A DNA stretch of 38,197 nucleotides from Porphyrobacter sp. (GCA_016125555.1 WGLN01000019.1:1-38197); one strand, 5' to 3'; shown: positions 22,768 through 33,536, counted from the first letter of the stretch. The notes: a model not told the origin generated them from the letters alone. A program made the numbers and translations.

Positions 22768-25700
22768 ATGGCTCTTCGCGACATCTCGGCCTGGTCGATC
22801 CGCAACCCCGTCATCCCGCTGGTGTTCTTCACCGGGCTGCTGTTCGCGGGGATCGTCAGCTTCCTGCGCATGGACGTCACCAACAACCCGGATGTCGAGT
22901 TTCCGGCGGTGACGGTCGGGATCTCGCAGCCGGGCGCCTCTCCGACCGAGATCGAGAACCAGATCACCACCAAGGTCGAAAGCGCCCTGCGCTCGATCAA
23001 CGGGGTCAACTCGATCCAGTCGACCGCCAGCGAAGGCAATTCGAGGACCTTCGTGGAGTTCGAGATCGGCACCGACCTGATCGAGGCGGTGAACGAGGTC
23101 GAGACCGCGATCGCCAGCGTGCGCGGGAGCCTGCCCGACGGGATCCTCGAGCCGCAGGTGCGCAAGGTCAACGTGGTGGGCGAACCGATCGGCTATGTCG
23201 CGGTCGAGGCCGACGACATGACCATCGAGCAATTGAGCTGGTTCATCGATGATACCGTCGCCAAGCGCCTGCTCAAGATCGAGGGCATGGCCGAGGTCCA
23301 GCGCTTCGGCGGGGTCGACCGCGAGATCGAGGTGATCCTCGATCCGGCGCGGATGCAGGCGCTCGGGGTCACCGCCTCGCAGATCAACGGCGTGCTGCGC
23401 CAGGTCAATCTCGACGCGGCGGGCGGCCTTGCCGAGATCGGCGGCACCCGCCAGTCGCTGCGCGTGCTGGGCAATTCGGATGATGCCTACGCACTTTCGC
23501 AGCTACAGATCCAGCTCGGCGGGGGGCGCACCGTGCGTCTCGCCGACGTCGCCACCGTGCGCGACGGCTATTCCGAGCGCACCTCGATCAGCGAGGTCGG
23601 CGGCAAGGAGGTCGTCAATTTCTACATGAGCCGCGCGCGCGGCGCCTCCGACCTCAGCGTCTACGACGCGGCGCTCAAGGAGATGGACGCGATCGAGGCC
23701 GAGAACCCGGGCGTGCGCTTCATGAAGCTCTCGACCAACACCACCTATACCCGCAGCCAGTACAAGTCCTCGATCTGGGCGCTGGTCGAAGGCGCGGTGC
23801 TGGCGGTGGTCGTGGTGTTCGTGTTCCTGCGCGACTGGCGCGCGACCTTCATCTCGGCGGTAGCGATCCCGCTTTCGGCGATCCCGACCTTCTGGTTCAT
23901 GGATCTGCTCGGGTTCAACCTGAACTTCCTCTCGCTGCTCGCGCTGGCGCTGGTGGCAGGTGTGCTGGTCGACGACGCGATCGTGGAGATCGAGAACATC
24001 GTGCGCCACATGCGCATGGGCAAGACCGCCTATCAGGCATCGATCGACGCCGCCGACGAGATCGGCCTGCCGGTGGTCGCGACCAGCTTCTGCATCGTCG
24101 CGGTGTTCCTCCCCGTGGGCCTGATGCCGGGCGTTTCGGGTCAGTTCTTCCAGAACTTCGGGATCACCGTGGTGGTCGCGGTGCTGATGAGCCTGGCCGT
24201 CGCGCGCATGATCACCCCGCTGATGGCGGCCTATTTCCTCAAGTCCCACGGGATCGCCGAGCATGGCTCGGGGCGCCTGATCGACACCTATATGCGGGTG
24301 CTCGCCTGGACGCTCGACACCGGAAAGATGGCCGCGCGCCGTGCCGGTATCGAGGGGCCACGGCGCCGCTGGGTCTATGTCGTCGCGCTGCTGCTGACCG
24401 TGCTGGTGCTGCTGGCCGTCACTGGCGCGGCGTTGTTCGTCAGCTTCAATCTCATTGCCGGCCTCGACATTCCCAAGCAGGTTGCCACGGCCGTTTCCTC
24501 CGATTCCAACGGCTTCGCCTACAAGCTGGTCGCCAAGATCTTCGAGATCGTGCAGGTGCTGCTGGTCTCGGGCCTGTCCTTCGCGGCCGGATGGCTGGCG
24601 TTCAAGCTGATCGAGCTGCCGGCGAATGGTGCGAGCCGCATCGCGCAAGGCACACGCTGGCTGACCGCCCGCTTCTACGACCACCGCGTGTGGATGCTGT
24701 CGATCGGCTGGTTCTCGTTCCTGATGACGATCCTGCTGTTCGGCCAGATCCCCGCGCAGTTCCAGCCGACCATCGATGACGAGAACAGCCGGATCGAGAT
24801 CGAGACCGTGCCCGGCACCACGCTCGCCGAGACCAAGCGCATCGTCAATGCCGTCGCCGACCGGATCGCGCAGGAGCCGGAGGTCGAGCGGATGCTCGAG
24901 CGCATCCGCATCGGCGACACCTCGTCGATCTTCCTCAAGCTCAAGGACGACCGCGAGCGCAGCTCGATCGAGTTCGAGCGCGAACTCGGGCCGGTGCTCG
25001 CGCAGATTCCCGATGCGCGGGTGCGCTTCCAGTCGCAGAGCGCGGGCTTCGGCTCGGGCCGCGACATGACGGTGATGCTGGCCGGGTCCGATCCGGTGAA
25101 GCTCGAGGAAACCGCGACCGAGCTGGTCGAGGAGATGAAGGGCCTGAAGTCGCTGGTCGCCCCGCGCATCAGCGCCGACCTCAACCGGCCGGAAATCATC
25201 ATCACCCCGCGCGAGAAGATCGCCGCCGAGCTCGGCGTGACCACCGCGGCGCTGTCGCAAACGATCCGCATCGCTACGCTTGGCGAGATCGAGCAGAACG
25301 CGGCGCGCTTCTCCCTCTCCGACCGCCAGATCCCGATCAAGGTGCGTCTCTCGGACGAGGCGCGCGGCGATTTCACTACGATCCAGAACCTGCCCGTGCC
25401 GACGGCCAATGGCGGCACGGTGCCGCTGAGCCGGGTCGCCGACATCACCTTCGGTTCCGGCCCGACCGCGATCCAGCGCTACAACCAGAACCGCCGCGTG
25501 CTGGTCGGCGCGGACCTCGCCGCGGGCGTGCTGAAGGGCGATGCGCAGGCGCAGATCGACGCCCTGCCGGTGCTGCAGAACCTGCCGACAGGCGTGATCC
25601 GCGATGTCGTCGGCGAGGAGGAGTGGCAGGCCGAGCTGATCCAGAACCTGATCATCGCGATCATCTCGGGCGTGCTGCTGGTCTTCGCGGTGCTGGTGCT

Positions 25701-26262
25701 GCTCTACAAGCGCTTGATGAGCCCGCTGGTCAACATGACCTCGCTCGCGCTGGCGCCGCTCGGGGGGGTGCTGCTGATCTGGCTGCTCGGCCAGCCGCAG
25801 TCGATGCCGGTCTATATCGGCATCCTGCTGTTGCTCGGCATCGTCTCGAAGAACTCGATCCTGCTGATCGACTTCGCCATCGAGGAAATGCACAAGGGCG
25901 TGGGGAAGCTCGACGCGATCATGGACGCCGGGCACAAGCGCGCCCAGCCGATCGTGATGACCACCGTGGCGATGACCGCGGGGATGATCCCAGTCGCGCT
26001 GTCGCTGAGCGGCGACGGCGCGTGGCGCCAGCCGATGGGCGTGGTGGTGATCGGCGGGCTGGTGCTCTCGACCCTGCTCACGCTGCTGATCGTGCCCGCG
26101 GGCTTCAGCCTCGCCGACGGGGTCGAAAAGCGTGTCGGCCCCTGGCTGCGCGAGCGGATGCTGACCTATCGTCCGGGCGACGACGCCCGCCCGCAGGCGG
26201 AGCCCGTCCGGCCTTTCCCGGGCCTGCCGGGCCATGCGCCGGGCAACGAACCGGCGGAATGA
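22768..26262 (+). CDS. RND-family efflux pump with an extra central membrane segment
   Basis: A 1164-residue proton-driven inner-membrane exporter of the AcrB/HAE1 type. The N-terminus ISAWSIRNPVIPLVFF, the porter-domain repeats, the TM4 proton-relay pair Asp402-Asp403 in VLVDDAIVEIENIVRHM, and the TM10 Lys1028 in GIVSKNSILLIDFAIEEM are all present. It is 110-130 residues longer than usual members (about 1030-1050). The excess lies between TM6 and TM7 (about residues 525-635) and contains two further strong hydrophobic stretches (about 535-560 and 592-615). Substrate is not predictable. It is in an operon with the adaptor at 21513-22703. Confidence 0.93.
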   Translation: MALRDISAWSIRNPVIPLVFFTGLLFAGIVSFLRMDVTNNPDVEFPAVTVGISQPGASPTEIENQITTKVESALRSINGVNSIQSTASEGNSRTFVEFEIGTDLIEAVNEVETAIASVRGSLPDGILEPQVRKVNVVGEPIGYVAVEADDMTIEQLSWFIDDTVAKRLLKIEGMAEVQRFGGVDREIEVILDPARMQALGVTASQINGVLRQVNLDAAGGLAEIGGTRQSLRVLGNSDDAYALSQLQIQLGGGRTVRLADVATVRDGYSERTSISEVGGKEVVNFYMSRARGASDLSVYDAALKEMDAIEAENPGVRFMKLSTNTTYTRSQYKSSIWALVEGAVLAVVVVFVFLRDWRATFISAVAIPLSAIPTFWFMDLLGFNLNFLSLLALALVAGVLVDDAIVEIENIVRHMRMGKTAYQASIDAADEIGLPVVATSFCIVAVFLPVGLMPGVSGQFFQNFGITVVVAVLMSLAVARMITPLMAAYFLKSHGIAEHGSGRLIDTYMRVLAWTLDTGKMAARRAGIEGPRRRWVYVVALLLTVLVLLAVTGAALFVSFNLIAGLDIPKQVATAVSSDSNGFAYKLVAKIFEIVQVLLVSGLSFAAGWLAFKLIELPANGASRIAQGTRWLTARFYDHRVWMLSIGWFSFLMTILLFGQIPAQFQPTIDDENSRIEIETVPGTTLAETKRIVNAVADRIAQEPEVERMLERIRIGDTSSIFLKLKDDRERSSIEFERELGPVLAQIPDARVRFQSQSAGFGSGRDMTVMLAGSDPVKLEETATELVEEMKGLKSLVAPRISADLNRPEIIITPREKIAAELGVTTAALSQTIRIATLGEIEQNAARFSLSDRQIPIKVRLSDEARGDFTTIQNLPVPTANGGTVPLSRVADITFGSGPTAIQRYNQNRRVLVGADLAAGVLKGDAQAQIDALPVLQNLPTGVIRDVVGEEEWQAELIQNLIIAIISGVLLVFAVLVLLYKRLMSPLVNMTSLALAPLGGVLLIWLLGQPQSMPVYIGILLLLGIVSKNSILLIDFAIEEMHKGVGKLDAIMDAGHKRAQPIVMTTVAMTAGMIPVALSLSGDGAWRQPMGVVVIGGLVLSTLLTLLIVPAGFSLADGVEKRVGPWLRERMLTYRPGDDARPQAEPVRPFPGLPGHAPGNEPAE

Positions 26263-26309
26263 CGCACAAGAGGGTGACGCGGCCGCCGCTGGCGGGCTAG
26301 AACCGTCGC

Positions 26310-27599
26310 ATGGCGAAGCGTCACCCCGTGCCCCTGACCTTCCGCGGCGAGCCGCTGAGCGTCGACCGCGCCCGGCGGATGCGCTGGACCGCGACCGGCA
26401 TGCTTGCCGCGATGGCGGCGGTCTTCATCGCCACCCACGGCCTTGTCGGCGCGCATCCCGCGTGGGGCTATGTCAACGCCTTTGCCGAGGCCGCGATGGT
26501 CGGCGGGCTGGCCGACTGGTTCGCGGTGACCGCGCTGTTCCGCCATCCGCTTGGGCTTCCCATCCCGCACACTGCGATCATCCCGGAAAACAAGGATCGC
26601 ATCGCCGACACCATGGCGCAGTTCCTGCGCGAGAACTTCCTCACCCCGGCGGTCGTCGCGCGGCGCATGGCCGGGATGAACGTGGCGAAGGCGGCAGGGG
26701 AGTTCCTCGCCGCCTCGCCCGATCGCGGCGCTCAGGACGAGCGCTCGCGCATCACGTCAGGTGCGGCGGAGCTGCTCGCCGAGGTGCTCGAGAGCCTCGA
26801 CCCCGATAGGCTCGGCAACCAGGTGCGTTCGGGGCTGGCCGCGCAGCTCGCCAAGCTCGACATCGCCCCGCTTGCAGGCCGGATGGTCGAGAGCATGATG
26901 GCCGACAAGCGCCATCAGCCGCTGATCGACGGCTTCGTGCGCTGGGCGGGGCTCACCATCGAGGACAATGAGGACACGCTGCGCGAGATCATCCATCAGC
27001 GCGTGGCGGGCGTGCTGCGCTGGACGGGGCTCGACAAGACCATCTCCTCCAACGTGCTCGACGGGCTCTACAAGCTGCTCGCCGAGGTGCTGGTCAATCC
27101 GGACCACCCGCTGCGCGGCAAGATCGAGGAGGGGCTGGCGAAGCTCGGCCAGGACTTGCAGCACGATCCCGAGACGCGCGCCAAGGTCGAGGACATGAAG
27201 CGCGACCTCATCGCCAATCCGGCGGTGGCGGTGTGGTGGACGGGCGTTTGGGAGCGCATCCGCCAGTCGCTGATCCGCCGCGCGCGCGATCCGGACAGCG
27301 GGATGGGCGAGGATATGCGCAAGATGCTCGCCGAACTGGGCGCGGCGCTCGAGCAGGACGAGCGGCTGCAGGAGCAGATCAACCGCTTCGCGCGGCGCAC
27401 GATGGTCGGCGTTTCGACCCGCTACGGCGACCAGATCGTGCGGCTGGTGTCCGAGACCGTGCGCCGCTGGGACGCCACCACGATCACCGAGCGCGTCGAG
27501 GGCGCGGTTGGCCGCGACCTCCAGTTCATCCGCATCAACGGCACGCTGGTGGGCGGGCTGGTGGGGATGGGGCTGCACTTCCTCGCCACGGTGGTGTGA
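26310..27599 (+). CDS. DUF445 family membrane protein
   Basis: A 429-residue DUF445 (YheB/YjiN-like) protein of unknown function. An N-terminal membrane segment (about 27-45) is followed by the family hallmark AEAAMVGGLADWFAVTALFRHPLGLPIPHTAIIP and a NKDRIADTMAQFLRENFLTP helix. A long alpha-helical, highly charged body follows, and a C-terminal Gly-rich membrane segment (ING TLVGGLVGMGLHFLATVV). Both ends in the membrane would leave the body in one compartment. It follows the RND pump by 47 bases on the same strand and may be co-transcribed. It converges with the TonB-C-like gene (6 bases apart). Confidence 0.87.
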   Translation: MAKRHPVPLTFRGEPLSVDRARRMRWTATGMLAAMAAVFIATHGLVGAHPAWGYVNAFAEAAMVGGLADWFAVTALFRHPLGLPIPHTAIIPENKDRIADTMAQFLRENFLTPAVVARRMAGMNVAKAAGEFLAASPDRGAQDERSRITSGAAELLAEVLESLDPDRLGNQVRSGLAAQLAKLDIAPLAGRMVESMMADKRHQPLIDGFVRWAGLTIEDNEDTLREIIHQRVAGVLRWTGLDKTISSNVLDGLYKLLAEVLVNPDHPLRGKIEEGLAKLGQDLQHDPETRAKVEDMKRDLIANPAVAVWWTGVWERIRQSLIRRARDPDSGMGEDMRKMLAELGAALEQDERLQEQINRFARRTMVGVSTRYGDQIVRLVSETVRRWDATTITERVEGAVGRDLQFIRINGTLVGGLVGMGLHFLATVV

Positions 27600-27605
27600 G
27601 GGGGG

Positions 27606-28484
27606 TCACTTCACCACGAACTTGACGGTGTAGAAGTAATAGGAGGCGACCGGCGTCCCTGAGGCATCGCGCGCCGGCTGGAACTCCGCCCGCTTCATCA
27701 GCGCGAGACACACAGTGTCGTCGAACAGCTGCGGCTTGTTGCTCTCCATCACGAAGCAGGAACTTGCCCGGCCCGCACGGTTTACGGTGAGCCGCACAGT
27801 CAGCTGCCCCTCCATCTCGGCATTCGCCAGGTAAGCGGGATAATCCGCCGGTGTGAGCCAGCGGTCCGACTTCACCGCGAGCGGCGGGGAGGCCTGACCG
27901 GCCGTCGGCTCGCCAGCCTGGCCGAGGAGGCCCGATAGCTTTGCGCCGCACAGTCCGAGCGTGCCGAAGGTTTCGAGCATTGGTCCGATCTCGAGCCGCA
28001 GCGGCTGGGCGATCGAACCCCTGACGCTGAGCGTAGTGATCGCATCGGAGTCGCCGACGTCGAAGCCGAGCGCGGGGGCCGGGATGTCGCCGTCGCGTTC
28101 CATCTGCGGCTGGGTGATCGTCACCCAGTACATGGTCAGGACGGGGCGTCCCTTGCTGGATTCGAGCGCGATGTAGCTGCGGACAAACTCGGGATGTTCG
28201 CCGAACCGCACGTAAATGCCGCGGCCCTGGGGATGGCGCAGCGGACGGCCGATCAGGGTGAGATTGTAGATCGGCTCGACCCCGCCCTGCTCGATCCACA
28301 AGGTGGTGCTGTCCTCGCCTTCGCCGAACACGCGGCTGGCACGGCAGCGGTCCTCGTATTCGCGGAACTGCCACGGGGATGCCGGGGCGAGCACCAGCGG
28401 CGCGGCGGCGGCCGGAGCGGCGGGCAGGCCCCCCAGCGCGGAGAGGCTTGCAGCGGCGAGCACGGCAGAACGGAAAGTGCGCAT
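27606..28484 (-). CDS. Secreted protein with C-terminal TonB-like domain
   Basis: A 292-residue exported protein. From ATG 28484 (GAGGGGGA just upstream) it has a signal peptide, [19 protein letters not shown] and an Ala/Pro-rich cleavage region near residue 28. The central about 170 residues match no domain I know. The C-terminal about 85 residues ([25 protein letters not shown], a Cys pair, then [18 protein letters not shown]) resemble the TonB C-terminal domain. There is no N-terminal membrane anchor like that of true TonB, so it is more likely a periplasmic protein using the fold than an energy transducer. A frame extension to 28502 is possible. Confidence 0.7.
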   Translation of the reverse strand: MRTFRSAVLAAASLSALGGLPAAPAAAAPLVLAPASPWQFREYEDRCRASRVFGEGEDSTTLWIEQGGVEPIYNLTLIGRPLRHPQGRGIYVRFGEHPEFVRSYIALESSKGRPVLTMYWVTITQPQMERDGDIPAPALGFDVGDSDAITTLSVRGSIAQPLRLEIGPMLETFGTLGLCGAKLSGLLGQAGEPTAGQASPPLAVKSDRWLTPADYPAYLANAEMEGQLTVRLTVNRAGRASSCFVMESNKPQLFDDTVCLALMKRAEFQPARDASGTPVASYYFYTVKFVVK

Positions 28485-28586
28485 GAAATCCCCCTCAGGC
28501 ATGGGAGCACCCTGATGGAGCGGACGAACGATTTCAAGCCCTTGGCTGCGACCGGCATTGCCTCGGGACGCGGCGCTGACACAGAA

Positions 28587-28618
28587 AACCCCCGGCAGGC
28601 GTGCGGCTGCCGGGGGTT
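28587..28618 (-). terminator. Strong intrinsic terminator after etfA
   Basis: A perfect 12-base-pair stem (AACCCCCGGCAG / CTGCCGGGGGTT) with an eight-base loop lies 30 bases past the etfA stop. Read on the minus strand it is followed by TTTTCTGT. The other strand has TTCGTTTC, so it may work weakly both ways. Confidence 0.85.
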
Positions 28619-28648
28619 CGTTTCTCTGGGGGTGTCCGGTCCAGCGCC

Positions 28649-29578
28649 TTACAGCGCGGCCGTCAGCTCCGGCACCGCGGTGTAGAGGTCCGCGACAAGG
28701 CCGATATCCGCGACCTGGAAGATCGGGGCGTCCTCGTCCTTGTTGATGGCGATGATGACCTTGGAGTCCTTCATCCCCGCAAGGTGCTGGATCGCGCCCG
28801 AGATGCCGATCGCGAAATAGACTTCCGGGGCGACGATCTTGCCGGTCTGGCCGACCTGGTAGTCGTTGGGGACATAGCCCGCGTCCACCGCGGCGCGGCT
28901 CGCACCGATCGCGGCGCCGAGCTTGTCGGCGAGGGGCGTGATGACGCTCTCGAAGGTCTCGGCGTCCTTGAGCGCGCGGCCACCCGAGACGATCACCTTG
29001 GCGCTGGTCAGTTCAGGACGCTCGCTCTTGGCGATTTCCGCGCCGACGAAGGTCGAGGTTCCGGCATCGCCGGGGCCGCTGACCGCCTCGACGGTGCCCG
29101 AGCCGCCTTCCGCCGCCGCCTTGTCGAAGGCGGTGCCGCGCACGGTGATGACGAGCTTTTCGTCGGTGCTTTCGACCGTGGCGATGGCGTTGCCGGCGTA
29201 GATCGGGCGGGTGAAGGTCTTGGGGCCTTCGACCGAGAGGATTTCCGACACCTGCATCACGTCGAGCTGCGCGGCGACCCGCGGGGCGACGTTCTTGCCC
29301 TGCGTCGTGGCGGCAGCGAGGAAGGCGTCGTGGTCGGCCATCAGCGCGGCGGCGAGGGGGGCGACGTTTTCGGCGAGGCCGTTCTCGTAGGCCGCGTCAT
29401 CGGCGACGTGGACCTTGCCGACGCCCGCGATCTTGGCGGCGGCTTCCGCGACCGCGCCGCAGTTGTGACCGGCGACCAGCAGGTGGACTTCGCCCAGCTT
29501 GGAGGCGGCGGTGACCACCGCGAGCGTCGCGTCGGCCACCTTGATGTTGTCATGTTCGACGAGAACCAGAGTCTTCAT
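28649..29578 (-). CDS. etfA: Electron transfer flavoprotein subunit alpha
   Basis: A 309-residue FAD-binding subunit that collects electrons from acyl-CoA and related dehydrogenases and passes them to ETF:quinone oxidoreductase. The C-terminal FAD domain is clear: [51 protein letters not shown] and [20 protein letters not shown]. The N-terminal start [11 protein letters not shown] is typical. It lies 35 bases after etfB. A strong terminator closes the unit. Confidence 0.96.
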   Translation of the reverse strand: MKTLVLVEHDNIKVADATLAVVTAASKLGEVHLLVAGHNCGAVAEAAAKIAGVGKVHVADDAAYENGLAENVAPLAAALMADHDAFLAAATTQGKNVAPRVAAQLDVMQVSEILSVEGPKTFTRPIYAGNAIATVESTDEKLVITVRGTAFDKAAAEGGSGTVEAVSGPGDAGTSTFVGAEIAKSERPELTSAKVIVSGGRALKDAETFESVITPLADKLGAAIGASRAAVDAGYVPNDYQVGQTGKIVAPEVYFAIGISGAIQHLAGMKDSKVIIAINKDEDAPIFQVADIGLVADLYTAVPELTAAL

Positions 29579-29613
29579 CTCGAGTGTTCCTTATCCTTGA
29601 GGCGCGCACGCGC

Positions 29614-30360
29614 TTACGCGATGCCGAGCGCCTTGACCTTCTCGACCAGCGCGGCGACGTCGGCGACCTTCTCGCCCGCCTGTCGCACCGGCGGCTCTGC
29701 GACCTTCAGCGTCTTGAGGCGCGGCGCGAGGTCGACGCCGTAATCACTGGCGGTCTTGGTCGCGAGCGGCTTCTGCTTGGCCTTCATGATGTTGGGCAGC
29801 GAGGCGTAGCGCGGCTCGTTCAGGCGCAGGTCGGTGGTGACGATCGCGGGAAGCGACAGCTTCACGGTCTGGAGACCCCCGTCGACCTCGCGCTTCACGG
29901 TGACGCTGTCGCCCTCGACCTCGACGGTGTTGGCGAAGGTGCCCTGCGGACGGCCCATCAGCGCGGCGAGCATCTGGCCGGTCTGGTTCGAATCGTCCGA
30001 GATCGACTGCTTGCCGAGGATCACCAGACCCGGCTGCTCTTCGTCAGCGATGGCCTTGAGGATCTTGGCGACCGCCAGCGGTTCCACTTCCTCGTCGGTT
30101 TCCACGAGGATCGCCCGGTCGGCACCCATGGCGAGCGCGGTGCGCAGGGTTTCCTGCGCCTTGGCCGGGCCGATGGAGACCGCGACGATCTCGGTCGCCG
30201 CGCCCTTTTCCTTCAGGCGGATGGCTTCCTCGACCGCGATCTCGTCGAACGGGTTCATGCTCATCTTGACGTTGGCGAGATCGACGCCGCTGCCGTCGGC
30301 CTTGACCCGCGGCTTGACGTTGTAATCGATCACCCGCTTGACGGGGACGAGGATCTTCAT
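29614..30360 (-). CDS. etfB: Electron transfer flavoprotein subunit beta
   Basis: A 248-residue AMP-binding subunit of ETF. Features are [38 protein letters not shown], the nucleotide-binding [22 protein letters not shown] and [20 protein letters not shown], the recognition-loop region. It is the first gene of etfBA, preceded by a gap with a LiuR-like operator overlapping a TTGACG element, which suggests induction with fatty-acid or branched-chain amino-acid breakdown. Confidence 0.96.
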   Translation of the reverse strand: MKILVPVKRVIDYNVKPRVKADGSGVDLANVKMSMNPFDEIAVEEAIRLKEKGAATEIVAVSIGPAKAQETLRTALAMGADRAILVETDEEVEPLAVAKILKAIADEEQPGLVILGKQSISDDSNQTGQMLAALMGRPQGTFANTVEVEGDSVTVKREVDGGLQTVKLSLPAIVTTDLRLNEPRYASLPNIMKAKQKPLATKTASDYGVDLAPRLKTLKVAEPPVRQAGEKVADVAALVEKVKALGIA

Positions 30361-30424
30361 GGCTTGTCCTTCCTCTCACAGAATCATCGGGCCGGTCGGC
30401 CAGTTGCCGCCCGCCTAGCTTGCG

Positions 30425-30440
30425 TTTACGTAAACGTCAA
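30425..30440 (-). promoter_or_regulatory. LiuR-like operator overlapping the etfBA -35 element
   Basis: Read on the minus strand the site is TTGACGT-tt-ACGTAAA, one mismatch from the symmetrical TTTACGT-n2-ACGTAAA that I recall for LiuR-type MerR regulators of branched-chain and fatty-acid catabolism. A 14-base perfect palindrome (CGTTTACGTAAACG, 30423-30436) lies within it. TTGACG would be the -35, with TAGGCG 17 bases on as a weak -10. It is 65 bases upstream of etfB. Confidence 0.6.
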
Positions 30441-30513
30441 GTCGGGCGGCGGCCTGTAGGGCCGGGCGAGGTTGATACGCGACCAGCCCCGCCCGGGATG
30501 TATTCGCGCCGTG

Positions 30514-31713
<1,200 letters not shown>

Positions 31714-31826
31714 GGCGTGTCGATCCCTTCTGCAATTTCTCTGGGGAGAGGTCCGTTTGCCGGGGGCCTAAGCACGGATCGCCCCTCTTGAAAAGTGCTC
31801 TGTTAAGGCGCAACGGCGAGCCTCTC

Positions 31827-32603
31827 ATGATTGACAGGTTCCGCCTTGAAGCAATCGTCCGCGAGGCGGGCCGCATCGCGCTTTCGCGCTGGCCGGGGGC
31901 GGGACACGCGCTGCACAGCTGGGACAAGAGCCCGAACAATCCGGTGAGCGAGGCCGATCTCGAGGTCGACCGTTTCCTCAAGCGCGAGCTGCGCCGCCTG
32001 CTGCCCTCGGCAGCTTGGCTGTCGGAGGAGACCGCTGACGACAAGCAGCGCACCGCGAGCGGCCTCATCTGGCTGGTCGACCCGATCGACGGCACCCGCG
32101 ATTTCGTGCGGGGGCGCGACGGCTGGGCGGTGTCGGTCGCGCTGGTGAGCGGCGGCAGGCCGCTGATCGGGATGCTCGCGGCCCCGGCGCGCGGCGAGGA
32201 ATGGCTGGCGGTGGCGGGGCAGGGGGCGAGCCTCAACGAGCGCCCGCTCAGGGCCAGTCGGCGCAGCGAGTTCGCAGGCGCGCGGGTGCCGACCCATTCG
32301 CTGCCGAAGGAAGACGCCGATCTCGTCGCGGTCGATCAGCCCAACTCGATCGCACTCCGCATCGCGATGGTCGCCGATGACCGTGCCGACCTGGTGGCGA
32401 CGCTGCGCTGGGGCTACGAATGGGACATCGCCGCCGCCGCGCTGATCGCGCGAGAGGCGGGGGCGGAGGTCAGCGACGCCTTCGGCCGCCCGCTCGCCTA
32501 CAACAAGCACGACCCGCGCGATTTCGGGGTGCTGGTGTGTTCCCCCGCGATCCACGCCGCCGCGGTGGAACGGCTGGCCGAAAGGGCCGCGGCGCTGCGC
32601 TGA
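31827..32603 (+). CDS. Inositol-monophosphatase-family phosphatase, CysQ-like (3'(2'),5'-bisphosphate nucleotidase)
   Basis: A 258-residue Mg-dependent, Li-sensitive-type phosphatase. Metal-binding motifs are visible: WLSEETADD, WLVDPIDGTRDFVRG and the C-terminal YEWDIAAAALIAREAGAEVSD. Spacing and the RDGWAVSVALVSGG segment resemble CysQ-type enzymes that clear 3'-phosphoadenosine 5'-phosphate, but inositol-1-phosphatase activity cannot be excluded, and this genome does make inositol phosphate. ATG 31827 starts the family-like sequence; a TTG at 31788 is in frame. It is divergent from sucC. Confidence 0.8.
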   Translation: MIDRFRLEAIVREAGRIALSRWPGAGHALHSWDKSPNNPVSEADLEVDRFLKRELRRLLPSAAWLSEETADDKQRTASGLIWLVDPIDGTRDFVRGRDGWAVSVALVSGGRPLIGMLAAPARGEEWLAVAGQGASLNERPLRASRRSEFAGARVPTHSLPKEDADLVAVDQPNSIALRIAMVADDRADLVATLRWGYEWDIAAAALIAREAGAEVSDAFGRPLAYNKHDPRDFGVLVCSPAIHAAAVERLAERAAALR

Positions 32604-32615
32604 CTCCGACAAGTT

Positions 32616-32742
32616 CCGACTTCGCGTCGGCACAATGACAACGGGCCACCCGTCAGGGCGGCCCGCAAGCGCGACTGCGCGCCCGCAGCGACGCGACCTT
32701 CAGGTCGCGTGAGCGAGGAATTGGGGGCGCGGAGGCGCCCCC
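32616..32742. repeat. Run of four hairpins in a convergent gap
   Basis: The gap between the convergent phosphatase and OmpA-family genes holds four stem-loops in 127 bases: CCGAC-n5-GTCGG (32616-32630), CGGGCC-n12-GGCCCG with a nested CCC/GGG (32642-32665), ACGCGACC-ttca-GGTCGCGT (32691-32710) and GGGGGCGC-ggag-GCGCCCCC (32723-32742). The last lies 8 bases after the OmpA-gene stop and probably terminates it. The others may be terminators or REP-like elements. Confidence 0.6.
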
Positions 32743-32749
32743 ACCAACA

Positions 32750-33445
32750 TCAGTTCCCGCGCGCGGCGTTCACGTCGTCCTGGCTGATGGGGATGATCTT
32801 GATCTCGACCCGGCGATTGAGCGGTTCGTTGACGCCGTCGGCGGTCTTGACGCGCAGGTAGTCGTATTGCTCGCCATAGCCCTTGGTCGCGATGCGCGCC
32901 CGCGCTACGCCGCGCGCGGCGAGGTAATCGGCGACCGCCTGTGCGCGCTGTTCGGACAGCCGCTGGTTGGTCGCGTCCGAACCGGTGGTGTCGGTGAAGC
33001 CGTAGACGTCGATCAGGCTGTTCGGATACTGGATCAGGCTTTCGGCGACATTGTTGAGCGTGTCGTAGAAGCCGGGGTTGATCTGTGCCGAACCGGTGGC
33101 GAAGGTCACGCCGTCGGGCAGGCGGACGAGGATCGCGTCCTGGTTGCCGACCTCCTCGACCTCGACCCCGCTGCCCGCGGTCTGTTCGCGCAGGGTCTTG
33201 ATCTGATCGTCGTACTGCTTGCCGAGGATCGCGCCCGCCGAGCCGCCGATGCCGGCGCCGATGATGCGGCCGGTGTTGCCGCCGATCGCCCCGCCGAGAA
33301 GATAGCCGAGCGTGCCGCCGAGCCCGGTGCCGATCGCGGTGCGCGAAATCTTCTTCTCGCCGGTGTTGGGATCGGTGACGCAGGCGCTGGTGCCGAGCAG
33401 CGCCAGCGCGGCGGTGCCGGAAAGCAGGATACGCGAAAGGCTCAT
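32750..33445 (-). CDS. OmpA-family lipoprotein with glycine-zipper segment
   Basis: A 231-residue outer-membrane lipoprotein that likely binds peptidoglycan. From ATG 33445 (GAGGGAGA upstream) it has a signal peptide with lipobox GTSAC. A Gly-rich zipper (about 38-75: GTGLGGTLGYLLGGAIGGN and a second GxxxG run) follows, then a short linker. The OmpA/MotB domain has FATGSAQINPGF, VYGFTDTTGSDATNQRLSEQRAQAV, YLAARGV and the C-terminal NRRVEIKI. A longer open frame to 33847 is antisense to the next gene and is not used. It is divergent from the CorC-like gene. Confidence 0.92.
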   Translation of the reverse strand: MSLSRILLSGTAALALLGTSACVTDPNTGEKKISRTAIGTGLGGTLGYLLGGAIGGNTGRIIGAGIGGSAGAILGKQYDDQIKTLREQTAGSGVEVEEVGNQDAILVRLPDGVTFATGSAQINPGFYDTLNNVAESLIQYPNSLIDVYGFTDTTGSDATNQRLSEQRAQAVADYLAARGVARARIATKGYGEQYDYLRVKTADGVNEPLNRRVEIKIIPISQDDVNAARGN

Positions 33446-33522
33446 GATGTGTCTCCCTCTGAAACGGGCGCGAAGGTGCCACGCCGCCCGATTGGCGACA
33501 AGAACATCCGTCGCTGTCGCGC

Positions 33523-33536
33523 CACGTTCTGACGTG
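33523..33536. promoter_or_regulatory. Small dyad between divergent ompA-like and corC-like genes
   Basis: CACGT-tctg-ACGTG, five-base arms, is centred in the 118-base divergent gap. No convincing -35/-10 pair was found around it. A role as operator is only possible. Confidence 0.25.

Noticed and set aside
23503..26235. A 910-codon open frame antisense to the RND pump
   Set aside because: It is the GC-bias shadow of the pump gene: rich in His/Arg/Asp/Gln, no recognisable domain, and the sense frame is clearly a conserved transporter.
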